Shown here one piece after another: positions 11,022-19,052 of a stretch of 64,000 nt of DNA. The notes beneath the pieces are model-generated. The model saw only the letters and a list, made by a program, of their open reading frames with translations, was not told where the DNA came from and did no database searches. Location of the stretch: the NCBI RefSeq assembly GCF_020740535.1, contig NZ_CP082362.1, positions 124,001-188,000 of the forward strand, in the 5' to 3' direction. Position numbers and translations under genes: made by a program. This stretch comes from Streptomyces profundus. GTDB lineage: Bacteria > Actinomycetota > Actinomycetes > Streptomycetales > Streptomycetaceae. Each line of letters opens with the position of its first letter. The first letter of the stretch is position 1.

Positions 11022-11843
11022 TCATGATGACGACTGAGCGTAGTCAGGCTGCTCCGCCGATCGCAAGGCGTCCACGACGACCGTCTCCGGACGGTCGACC
11101 GTGACCGTGGCCTGCTTGTTCTCCAGGGACTGCACCACGCCTCCCGGGATGTTCAGCGCCGGCTCCAGATCCTGCGGGCGGCCGATCGCCTCGATCACGA
11201 ACGGCGCGCGAATCCCCTCGTCATCCACCCGTACCCCACCGTTGTGGTCCACAAAAGAGGTACTGGCGACGATCCGCACATCGTTGATCTGGAGCGCCTC
11301 GGCACCCGCGGCGCGCAGTTCCTGGACCGCGTCGAGCAGCATGTCGGCCTGCACCGCGCCGCGCGGGTCGTCGACGCGCAGCGTGATGCCCGGGCCCTCG
11401 GCTGCCACCGTGCCCGCCAGCACGCCCAGTTGCCGCTCCCGCTCCTCGGTCTGGCGGCGGGCCTCCTCGGCCTGGTCGGTGCTGTTCTCCAGCTCGGCGC
11501 GCTGGTCCTCCAGGGTGCTCTTCTCGTCCTCAAGGCGGGCCGAGCGGTCCTCCAGGTCGCTGAGGATGCGCACCAGGTCCTCGGGGCGCGCCCCGCGCAG
11601 CGCCGTGTCCTCGCTGCCGGCCGCCCTGACCTGGATGGCCAGGCCGAGACCGAGGACGAACAGCAGGACGGCGGCGACCAGTTGCCCTCTGCTGGCCCTG
11701 GGCGGCCAGAGCGCGGCCACCAGCGCGGCCCGCCCGGTGGGGCGTGTCGGTGGCCGCCCAGCCGGCTGCGCGGCGTCCTCGGGGCCATCGGCGGCGTGTT
11801 TCCCGTGGGGTCCGTGTTTCCCGTGGGCCGGGTCGCGGGTCAT
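11022..11843 (-). CDS. DUF881 membrane-anchored protein (second of the cluster)
   Basis: A 273-residue protein: a His/Gly/Pro-rich cytoplasmic N-terminus, one membrane segment (GQLVAAVLLFVLGLGLAI), a coiled-coil of Glu/Arg heptads (EDRSARLEDEKSTLEDQ...), then a globular DUF881 domain with GPGITLRVDDPRG and LQINDVRIVAS. It is predicted to be anchored with the domain outside. ATG 11843 is picked as start, 4 bp after the Sbp stop, with GGAG before it; ATG 11864, overlapping Sbp, is the alternative. The DUF881-Sbp-DUF881 trio is conserved in actinobacteria, with function unresolved. Confidence 0.9.
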   Translation of the reverse strand: MTRDPAHGKHGPHGKHAADGPEDAAQPAGRPPTRPTGRAALVAALWPPRASRGQLVAAVLLFVLGLGLAIQVRAAGSEDTALRGARPEDLVRILSDLEDRSARLEDEKSTLEDQRAELENSTDQAEEARRQTEERERQLGVLAGTVAAEGPGITLRVDDPRGAVQADMLLDAVQELRAAGAEALQINDVRIVASTSFVDHNGGVRVDDEGIRAPFVIEAIGRPQDLEPALNIPGGVVQSLENKQATVTVDRPETVVVDALRSAEQPDYAQSSS

Positions 11844-11847
11844 GGCC

Positions 11848-12180
11848 TCACGCTCCGAAGACATGGCGCCGGATGGCCGCCGCGTTGGAGAAGATCCGGA
11901 TGCCGAGCACCACGACCACACCCGTGGACAGCTGGGCGCCCACGCCCAGCTTGTCGCCGAGGAAGACGATCAGCGCGGCCACCACCACGTTGGACAGGAA
12001 GGACACGACGAACACCTTGTCGTCGAAGACCCCGTCCAGGGTGGCTCGCAGCCCGCCGAAGACCGCGTCCAGCGCGGCCACCACGGCGATCGGCAGATAC
12101 GGTTCGAATCCGGTGGGCACCACGGGGCGCGTGACCACCCCGATCACGACTCCCAGTACCAGCCCCAGCACGGCGATCAA
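11848..12180 (-). CDS. Small basic protein (Sbp/DUF1290) integral membrane protein
   Basis: A 110-residue protein that is nearly all hydrophobic and very conserved. It starts at TTG with MIAVLGLVLG and contains YLPIAVVAALDAVFGGLRA, FVVSFLSNVVVAALIVFLGDKLG and VVLGIRIFSNAAAIRRH. It matches the Sbp family encoded between two DUF881 genes in many actinobacteria and near division genes in Firmicutes. Three to four membrane segments are likely. The start lies 7 nt after the upstream DUF881 stop, consistent with coupled translation. Confidence 0.93.
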   Translation of the reverse strand: MIAVLGLVLGVVIGVVTRPVVPTGFEPYLPIAVVAALDAVFGGLRATLDGVFDDKVFVVSFLSNVVVAALIVFLGDKLGVGAQLSTGVVVVLGIRIFSNAAAIRRHVFGA

Positions 12181-12187
12181 CGTGGGC

Positions 12188-13144
12188 CTACCTCTCCCGT
12201 TCCTCGGATGACGCCCCCGACGGCGTCGGCGATGTCTCGGGCTCCGTGTCGGCGCCGCGCTCGTCCCGGGGGCGGGCGCTGCGGGTCGTCAGGCTGGGCG
12301 CCGCCGGCAGCCGCAGCTCGTCCCTGGCGGAGCTGTCGACCCTGATGCCGTAGTCGTCCCGCAGGGTGGCCAGATACCGGCCGGCGGACGTCTGCTCGAA
12401 GGCGTCGAGCAGCGCCTGCCCGTCCCCCACGGCCAGCACGGTGTACGGCGGCACCAGCGGCCGGTTGTCGACCAGCACCGCGTCGCCGGCCGCGCGGATC
12501 GCGGAGAGCGCCGTCAGCCGCTGGCCGTTGATGGCGATGGCCTCGGCGCCGGCCTGCCAGAGGCCGTTGACCACCCGTTGGAGATCGCGGTCGCGCAACC
12601 GGCCGGTCTGGCTGAAGCCGTTGTCCCTCGGCCCGCCGGAGACGCTCTGGCCGGCCTCCCTGGCGTCGTCGACGGAGAGCTCGACGCCGGGGCCCTCGAC
12701 CTCGCTGGCGCCGGCGAGCAGGGCGACCAGCTCGGCGCGTTCGGCGACCTCGCCGTCGTCGCCGCCGAGCGCGATCCGCTGGCTGGCGGCCACCTCGGTG
12801 CGCAGCGCGTCCACCTGGGCCTGGAGCTGATCCAGCTCCTCCGTGCCGGTGGTCACCCGTTCCAGCAGCTCCTCGCGCTCCCTGGCGACGGTCGGCGCGG
12901 CCTCCCGCGCCTGGGCGGCGCCCAGGGTGACCACGAGGCCGGCGAGCACGAGACCGCCGGCCAGCCAGAGCCGGGCGCGGAGACCGCGCGGCAGCTCTGA
13001 CCGGCCCTTCTCACGGCGCCTGGCCGCCGCCTGGGCATACCCCTCGTCCAGGGTGTTGTCCATGACGGTGGTCAGCAGCGACATGGAGGCGTCGGGGCGC
13101 GCCCGTGGGCTCGCCCCGGGCTCCTGCTCTGGCATGGCGCACAT
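12188..13144 (-). CDS. DUF881 membrane-anchored protein (first of the cluster)
   Basis: A protein of up to 318 residues: a cytoplasmic tail containing MSLLTTVMDNTLDEGY, a membrane segment (LWLAGGLVLAGLVVTLG), a coiled-coil (TEELDQLQAQVDALRTEV), then a DUF881 domain with GPGVELSVDDAR, LQRVVNGLWQAGAEAIAING and VPPYTVLAVGD, and a charged C-terminal tail. The start is uncertain: 13144, 13135 and 13084 (MSLLTT) are all possible and none has a strong ribosome site. It is followed at 7 nt by Sbp, so the three genes form an operon. Confidence 0.9.
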   Translation of the reverse strand: MCAMPEQEPGASPRARPDASMSLLTTVMDNTLDEGYAQAAARRREKGRSELPRGLRARLWLAGGLVLAGLVVTLGAAQAREAAPTVAREREELLERVTTGTEELDQLQAQVDALRTEVAASQRIALGGDDGEVAERAELVALLAGASEVEGPGVELSVDDAREAGQSVSGGPRDNGFSQTGRLRDRDLQRVVNGLWQAGAEAIAINGQRLTALSAIRAAGDAVLVDNRPLVPPYTVLAVGDGQALLDAFEQTSAGRYLATLRDDYGIRVDSSARDELRLPAAPSLTTRSARPRDERGADTEPETSPTPSGASSEERER

Positions 13145-13175
13145 GGTGACACGCCAGTTGTCGGTAGATCGAATC

Positions 13176-13192
13176 GGGCCGGTGCGCGGCCC
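13176..13192 (-). terminator. Weak hairpin after the nucleotidyltransferase gene
   Basis: GGGCCG (13176-13181) pairs with CGGCCC (13187-13192) around GTGCG, a few bases past the stop at 13198. The stem is only six pairs, so it may attenuate rather than stop transcription into DUF881-Sbp-DUF881. Confidence 0.35.
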
Positions 13193-13197
13193 TCCCG

Positions 13198-15693
13198 TCA
13201 GCCCTCGGCGCTGTCGACCACTCCCGACCAGACGTCCAACAACTCCTGGGCCGCGGCGTCGTCGGGGCCCTCCGCCCAGAGGTGGGTGACCGCCTCGGCC
13301 GGGTCGGGCAGGACCAGCACCCAGCGGCCGTCCGGCTCGACGACGCGGACCCCGTCGGTGGTGTCGACGGAACGCTCACCGGCCGCCTCCACCACGCGGC
13401 GCATCACCAGCCCCTTGACGGCCCACGGGGTGGCGACGTCCCGGCGCAGGACATGGGCACGCGGGATGCGGGCGTCGATCTGGCTGAGCGACAGCTGGGT
13501 GCGGGCGACCAGGCCGATGAGCCGGGCGAAGGCGGCCGTGGCGTCGAAGACGCTGCTGAACTCGGGGACGACGAAGCCGCCCCGGCCGTCGCCGCCGAAG
13601 ACCGCGTCGTCCTGGTGTGCGGCACGGGTCAGATCGTCGGGCGACGTGGTCGTCCAGTCGACCTGGGTGCCGTGGTAGGCGGCGACCTGCTCCGCGATCC
13701 GGGTGGTGGTGACGGGGAGCGCCACCCGGCCGCTGCGCCGTTCGGCGGCGATCAGGTCGAGCATGACCAGCAGGGCGCGCTGGTCCTCGATGATCCTGCC
13801 GCGCTCGTCGACCAGCGCCAGCCGCTCGCCGACCGGGTCGAAGCGGACGCCGAAGGCGGCGCGGGCGGAGGCGACGATCTCGCCGAGCCGCACGAGACCG
13901 GCGCGCCGGGTCTCGGCGCTCTCGGTCGGGCGCGCCTCGTCGAGGCCCGGGTTGATGGTGAGGGCGTCGACGCCCAGACGGCCGAGGAGGCTGGGCAGCA
14001 CAAGACCCGCGCTGCCGTTGGCGGCGTCGACCACGACCTTGATCCCGGACTCGGCGACGCCCGTGGTGTCGATGGCCCGCAGCACGGATCCCGTGTAGCC
14101 GTCGAACACGCTGGCGGGGAAGCGCAGGTCGCCGATCTCGCCGGGGAAGGCGCGGCGGTACTCCTGGCGGGCGTAGACCCGGTCGAGCTTGCGCTGTCCG
14201 GCCTGGGAGAGGTCGGCGCCGCGCTCGTCGAAGAACATGATGTCCACCGAGTCGGGCACGCCGGGGGTGGTGCGGATCATGACGCCGCCGGCGCTGCCGC
14301 GCGCGGTCTGCTGGCGGGCCACGGGCAGCGGCACGTTCTCCAGGTCCCGGACGTCGATGGCGCTGGCCTGGAGGGCGGAGATCACGGCCCGCTTGAGCGC
14401 GCGGGCGCCTCGGGAGTGGTCCCGCGCGGTGGTGACGGTGGAGCCCTTCTTGAGGGTGGTGGCATAGGCACTGGCAAGGCGGACCACGAGTTCGGGCGTG
14501 ATCTCGACGTTGAGAATGCCGGAGACACCGCGCGCGCCGAAGAGCTGGGCCTGTCCCCTGGCCTCCCAGATAACCGATGTGTTGACGAAGGCGCCGGCCT
14601 CGATGGTCTTGAAGGGGTAGACCCGGACATTGCCCTGGACGATCGATTCCTCGCCGATGAGACACTCGTCGCCGATGACGGCGCCGTCCTCGATCCGCGC
14701 GGCCCGCATGACGTCGGTGTTCTTTCCGACGACACAGCCGCGGAGATTGGTCTGGGGGCCGATGTAGACGTTGTCGTGGACCACCGCCCGGTGCAGGAAG
14801 GCGTCCGCCTTTACCACCACGTTGGAGCCGATGACGGTGTGCTCGCGGATTTCCGAGCCGGCCTCGATCTTGGCGTAGTCGCCGACATACAGCGGGCCCC
14901 TGAGCTTGGCGTCCGGATGCACCTCGGCGCCCTCGGCGATCCACACGCCGGGCGAGATCTCGAATCCGTCGATATCGACGTCGACCTTGCCCTCCAGGAC
15001 GTCCGCCTGGGCCTTGACATAACTCTCGTGGGTGCCGACGTCCTCCCAGTACCCCTCGGCGATGTAGCCGTAGATGGGGTGCCCCTCCTTCATCAGACGG
15101 GGGAAGACGTCACCCGACCAGTCGACGGAGACGTCGGGCTCGACGTAGTCGAAGACCTCGGGCTCCATCACGTAGATGCCGGTGTTGACGGTGTCGGAGA
15201 AGACCTGGCCCCAGGTGGGCTTCTCCAGGAAGCGCTCGACGCGGCCCTCGTCGTCGACGATGGTGATGCCGAATTCGAGCGGGTTGGGAACGCGCGTCAG
15301 GCAGACGGTGACCAGCGCGCCGCGCTCCCGGTGAAAGCGGATCAGCTCCGTCAGGTCGAAGTCGGTGAGCGCGTCTCCCGAAATGACCAGGAAGGAGTCG
15401 TCCTTGAGTGCCTCCTCGGCGTTCTTCACACTTCCGGCCGTGCCCAGCGGCTTTTCCTCGTGGGCGTAGGTGAGGTCCATTCCCAACTCCTCACCGTCGC
15501 CGAAGTAGTTCTTGACGAGTGAGGCGAGAAACTGCACCGTGACCACGGTCTCGTTGAGCCCGTGCCGTTTCAGCAGACAGAGCACGTGTTCCATGATGGG
15601 ACGGTTGGCCACTGGCAACAGGGGTTTGGGCATGCTCGCGGTCATGGGACGAAGCCGGGTGCCTTCGCCACCAGCCATTACGACGGCCTTCAT
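13198..15693 (-). CDS. GDP-mannose-pyrophosphorylase-type nucleotidyltransferase fused to a phosphomannomutase-like domain
   Basis: An 831-residue protein. Residues 1-235 form a sugar-1-phosphate nucleotidyltransferase ([19 protein letters not shown] near 23, GDALTD near 107). Residues about 245-380 form a left-handed beta-helix with repeated hexapeptides. From about 385 the chain resembles an alpha-D-phosphohexomutase ([23 protein letters not shown]). The mutase active-site serine motif is replaced by [10 protein letters not shown] (473-482), and the metal loop reads FDPVGERL, so this half may be inactive. ATG 15693 has AAGGAGG upstream. The expected role is supply of GDP-mannose for glycans. 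Confidence 0.88.
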   Translation of the reverse strand: MKAVVMAGGEGTRLRPMTASMPKPLLPVANRPIMEHVLCLLKRHGLNETVVTVQFLASLVKNYFGDGEELGMDLTYAHEEKPLGTAGSVKNAEEALKDDSFLVISGDALTDFDLTELIRFHRERGALVTVCLTRVPNPLEFGITIVDDEGRVERFLEKPTWGQVFSDTVNTGIYVMEPEVFDYVEPDVSVDWSGDVFPRLMKEGHPIYGYIAEGYWEDVGTHESYVKAQADVLEGKVDVDIDGFEISPGVWIAEGAEVHPDAKLRGPLYVGDYAKIEAGSEIREHTVIGSNVVVKADAFLHRAVVHDNVYIGPQTNLRGCVVGKNTDVMRAARIEDGAVIGDECLIGEESIVQGNVRVYPFKTIEAGAFVNTSVIWEARGQAQLFGARGVSGILNVEITPELVVRLASAYATTLKKGSTVTTARDHSRGARALKRAVISALQASAIDVRDLENVPLPVARQQTARGSAGGVMIRTTPGVPDSVDIMFFDERGADLSQAGQRKLDRVYARQEYRRAFPGEIGDLRFPASVFDGYTGSVLRAIDTTGVAESGIKVVVDAANGSAGLVLPSLLGRLGVDALTINPGLDEARPTESAETRRAGLVRLGEIVASARAAFGVRFDPVGERLALVDERGRIIEDQRALLVMLDLIAAERRSGRVALPVTTTRIAEQVAAYHGTQVDWTTTSPDDLTRAAHQDDAVFGGDGRGGFVVPEFSSVFDATAAFARLIGLVARTQLSLSQIDARIPRAHVLRRDVATPWAVKGLVMRRVVEAAGERSVDTTDGVRVVEPDGRWVLVLPDPAEAVTHLWAEGPDDAAAQELLDVWSGVVDSAEG

Positions 15694-15829
15694 ATCGGAA
15701 GTGTCCTCCTTGGGGGTCCGACAGTCATTCCGACTGTGCCCATCTGGAGGGGCCCTGGCCCGGGGTGGCTCCCCGGAAGATCGCGACACGTGCGGGCGTC
15801 AGGCCCCTGCGACGCTGCCAGGGCATTGC

Positions 15830-16438
15830 TCAGTCGGCCGTGGCATCCGCCGTGAGGAGACGGCGGACCTGGACCACGTAGAGGATCCCTGCCCACCAGT
15901 AGAGCGCTGTACCCCAGCCGGCGAACGCCCATCCGAAAATAGCAGCGAGTGACCCCAGCCAGCCACTTGAGTCACTGAGGAGCAGGAGGGGGAAGGCGTA
16001 CATCAGATTGAAGGTGGCGGCCTTGCCCAGGAAGTTGACCTGGGGCGGGGCGTAGCCGTGCCGGTCCAGCAGCCAGACCGCGACCAGCAGCATCAGCTCC
16101 CTGGCCAGCAGCAGCGCGGTCAGCCAGAGCGGCAGGATCTCCCGCCAGGTGAGGCCGACCAGGGTGGACAGGATGTACAGGCGGTCGGCGGCCGGATCGA
16201 GTATCCGGCCGAGGGCGCTGATCTGGTTCCAGCGGCGGGCGAGCTTGCCGTCGAGGTAGTCCGTCACCCCACTGGCGGCCAGCACCAGCAGGGCCCAGCC
16301 GTCCATCTTCGGGCCGCCGAAGACGGGGGACAGAACCAGCCAGAGAAAGACCGGCACTCCCAACAGGCGTGCCATGCTGAGCAGATTGGGAATGGTCCAG
16401 ATCCGGTCCGTCTGAACGCGCGTCTCCTGGACCTCCAC
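15830..16438 (-). CDS. CDP-alcohol phosphatidyltransferase, probably cardiolipin synthase
   Basis: A 202-residue integral membrane enzyme with the complete CDP-alcohol motif: D60, D63-G64, A67-R68, G77, D81 and D85. Several membrane helices surround it. The position between the GDP-mannose-type enzyme and ptsI matches SCO1389 of S. coelicolor, reported (from memory) as a eukaryote-like cardiolipin synthase that joins CDP-diacylglycerol to phosphatidylglycerol. Phosphatidylglycerophosphate synthase is the alternative. GTG 16438 has GGGGAGG 7 nt before it. It is divergent from ptsI. Confidence 0.85.
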   Translation of the reverse strand: MEVQETRVQTDRIWTIPNLLSMARLLGVPVFLWLVLSPVFGGPKMDGWALLVLAASGVTDYLDGKLARRWNQISALGRILDPAADRLYILSTLVGLTWREILPLWLTALLLARELMLLVAVWLLDRHGYAPPQVNFLGKAATFNLMYAFPLLLLSDSSGWLGSLAAIFGWAFAGWGTALYWWAGILYVVQVRRLLTADATAD

Positions 16439-16613
16439 CCGGAAGCCTCCCCATCGCCCCATCGCACCGTACCGTCGCCAACGCGCTCCGACCTTACCGG
16501 CCGACGCCCGCCCCACCGACAGCGGGGACGCGGGCGGCGGGGCGCAGGTGCGGCGGCTGGCCGGCGACTTGGGATGACTTAGGGTGGTATGGAGCGGACG
16601 CGAGGCGGGTGTG

Positions 16614-18284
16614 ATGGAGACCAGGCTGCTGGGCGTCGGGGTCAGCCACGGCGTGGCGATCGGGCAGGTCCGACACATGGGCACGGGGGTGCTGGAGCCG
16701 CCCACGCGGCGGATCTCGGCCGAGGAGGCGCCCAGGGAGCTGGCCAGGACGCGGCAGGCGATCGGAGCTGTGGCGGCGGATCTGCGGGCCAGGGGCACCC
16801 TCGCCGGCGGCGAGGCCCAGGCCGTGCTGGAGGCGCAGGCGCTGATGGCCGAGGACCCCGAGCTGCTCGCCGACGCGGAGCGCCGGATCAGCGTCGGCAG
16901 CACGGCCGAGCGGGCCGTGCACGACGCGCTGGCGGCCTATCGGGCGCTGCTGGCCGGGGCCGGGGCGTATCTGGCGGGGCGGGTGGCCGATCTGGATGAT
17001 GTGCGCAACCGGATCATCGCCCGGCTGCTCGGGGTGCCGACGCCCGGGGTGCCGGACAGTGACGAGCCCTATGTGCTGATCGCCCGTGACCTGGCCCCGG
17101 CGGACACGGCGTTGTTGGACACCACGCTGGTGTTGGGCTTCCTCACCGAGGAGGGCGGGCCGACGAGCCACAGCGCGATCCTGGCCAGGGCGCTCGGGGT
17201 GCCGGCGGTGGTGGCCGTGGAGGGCGCGGGCGAGATCGCCACGGGCACGGTGGTCGCGGTGGACGGCAGCACCGGGGAGGTGGTGGTGGAGCCGGGTGAG
17301 CGGCGGCGGGCCGAGCTGGCCGAGGGGGCGGCCCGGCGCCGGGCGGCGCTCTCCCGGGTGAGGGGGCCGGGCGCGACCTCGGACGGGCATCGGGTGCCGC
17401 TGTTGGCGAACATCGGCGGTCCCGCCGATCTGCCGGCGGCGCTGGCCGCGGGCGCCGAGGGCGTGGGGCTCTTCCGGACGGAGCTGCTCTTTCTCTCCGG
17501 TGGGGCGGGCCCGCCGGCGGCCGAGGAGCAGGTGCGCACCTATCGCGAGGTGTTGGAGGCGTTCCCCGAGGGGCGCGTGGTGGTGCGGGTGTTGGATGCC
17601 GGGGCGGACAAGCCGCTGGCCTTCCTCTCCCCCGGCGACGAGCCCAATCCGGCGCTCGGGGTGCGCGGCCTGCGGGCGCTGCTGGAGCGGCCCGAGGTGT
17701 TGGGGACGCAGCTGGCCGCGCTGGCGGAGGCCGGCCGGGGGCTGCCGGTGTATCTGGAGGTGATGGCGCCGATGGTGGCCGACCGTCAGGACGCGCGGGC
17801 CTTCGCCGACGCCTGTCGGGCCGCCGGGCTGCGGGCCGCCCCCGGCGCGATGGTGGAGATCCCGGCCGCCGCGCTGCGGGCGCGTTCGCTGCTGCGGGAG
17901 GTGGAGTTCCTCTCGATCGGCACCAACGACCTGGCGCAGTACGCCTTCGCGGCGGACCGGCAGGTGGGCGCCCTGGCGCGGTGGCAGGATCCGTGGCAGC
18001 CGGCGCTGCTGGATCTGGTGGCGTTCGCGGCGGAGGCGGCGTCGGCCGAGGGCAAGGGCTGCGGCGTGTGCGGCGAGGCCGCCGCCGATCCTGCGCTGGC
18101 CTGTGTGTTGACGGGGCTCGGGGTGACCAGCCTCTCCATGGGGGCCGCGGCGATCCCGCAGGTGCGCGCCACGCTCGCCAAGCACACGTTGGCGCAGTGC
18201 GAGCGGGCCTCGGCCGCGGCCCGGGCCGCTGACAGCGCCGAGCGGGCGAGGGCGGCGGCGGTGGCGGTGCTCTCCGGGGAGTGA
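16614..18284 (+). CDS. ptsI: PTS enzyme I (phosphoenolpyruvate-protein phosphotransferase)
   Basis: A 556-residue enzyme I, which autophosphorylates from PEP and passes phosphate to HPr. The phosphohistidine is H186 in GGPTSHSAI. GVGLFRTELLFL and EFLSIGTNDLAQYA belong to the PEP-binding barrel, and the catalytic cysteine is C486 in CGVCGEAA. ATG 16614 follows a GTG one codon earlier; either could start. In S. coelicolor crr (EIIA-Glc) precedes ptsI, but the 175 bp here between the cardiolipin synthase gene and ptsI cannot hold it. Enzyme I would also feed DhaM, encoded at 58.6 kb. Confidence 0.96.
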   Translation: METRLLGVGVSHGVAIGQVRHMGTGVLEPPTRRISAEEAPRELARTRQAIGAVAADLRARGTLAGGEAQAVLEAQALMAEDPELLADAERRISVGSTAERAVHDALAAYRALLAGAGAYLAGRVADLDDVRNRIIARLLGVPTPGVPDSDEPYVLIARDLAPADTALLDTTLVLGFLTEEGGPTSHSAILARALGVPAVVAVEGAGEIATGTVVAVDGSTGEVVVEPGERRRAELAEGAARRRAALSRVRGPGATSDGHRVPLLANIGGPADLPAALAAGAEGVGLFRTELLFLSGGAGPPAAEEQVRTYREVLEAFPEGRVVVRVLDAGADKPLAFLSPGDEPNPALGVRGLRALLERPEVLGTQLAALAEAGRGLPVYLEVMAPMVADRQDARAFADACRAAGLRAAPGAMVEIPAAALRARSLLREVEFLSIGTNDLAQYAFAADRQVGALARWQDPWQPALLDLVAFAAEAASAEGKGCGVCGEAAADPALACVLTGLGVTSLSMGAAAIPQVRATLAKHTLAQCERASAAARAADSAERARAAAVAVLSGE

Positions 18285-18301
18285 GGGGGCCGGGCGCCGC
18301 C

Positions 18302-19021
18302 TCATCGCCCTGGACATTCGGCTCGGGGCGGTGGTGGGGCGGCGAGGTAGTCGACGCCGGGCTCGGGGGGCAGCGGATCGCCCGTGGACGGATCCGTGCA
18401 GTAGGCGGCGAAGACCTCGGCCTCGCCGAGCGGCGTGAGCCGGCCGTCCGCCAACCGCCAGCCGCGCACCGCCTGTCGGCGCGGCCCGCCGGGCGGCGAG
18501 GCGCCCGGTTCGCTGCGCATCACCAGGCCGCCGGGGGCGCCGGCGACCAGCCCGACGGCGAGCACCGTGCACAGGACGAGCGCCTGATGCTCGGGGAGCG
18601 TGCCGGCGGCGCCCGGCGTGTGGCCCGTCACGCCGAGGTTGGCGTTGAGCGGGGCGTCCGGGAGCGCGACGCTGCACACCAGGTGGTGGTCGCCGGCGCC
18701 GATCCGGTCGAGGATCCAGGTCAGCAGCCGGGCCGCGCGGGCGAAGGCGCACCGCCGCTGGGGCGCGCGGCAGTGGGGGCAGCGGCCGGCGCCCGCGAGC
18801 AGCCCGGCGCCGCGCTCCCACGTGTGCCACGGGTGGTCGGCCGGCTCCCGCACCGGCCGCCCGCCCGCGCCCGGCGGGGCGGCCCCGCCGCGCGCGCCCG
18901 GCCAGCCGGGAGCGGCCCCCGGCCGCTCCCGCCTCTCGCGCCCGCCGGGCCTGGGGCGCGAGCGCCCGGGAACGCGCCGCCGTCCGCCGGGGCGCCGCGC
19001 CTCGTCGTCGTACCGCCTCAT
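18302..19021 (-). CDS. Hypothetical protein with a Cys-rich motif, 239 aa
   Basis: I do not recognise a family. The N-terminal 85 residues are Arg/Pro/Gly-rich and probably disordered. A CPHC...C pattern (CPHCRAPQRRC) follows, perhaps a zinc site. Then comes a globular part with SVALPDAPLNANLGVTGH and a hydrophobic stretch (LVLCTVLAVGLVAGAPGG). The tail reads YCTDPSTGDPLPPEPGVDYL. It converges on ptsI with 17 bp between stops and follows the acetoacetyl-CoA synthetase gene on the same strand, 31 bp downstream. The opposite-strand frame looks like a shadow. Confidence 0.65.
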   Translation of the reverse strand: MRRYDDEARRPGGRRRVPGRSRPRPGGRERRERPGAAPGWPGARGGAAPPGAGGRPVREPADHPWHTWERGAGLLAGAGRCPHCRAPQRRCAFARAARLLTWILDRIGAGDHHLVCSVALPDAPLNANLGVTGHTPGAAGTLPEHQALVLCTVLAVGLVAGAPGGLVMRSEPGASPPGGPRRQAVRGWRLADGRLTPLGEAEVFAAYCTDPSTGDPLPPEPGVDYLAAPPPPRAECPGR

Positions 19022-19052
19022 GACTGTCCCTCCACGGTTCGGAACCTATTGG

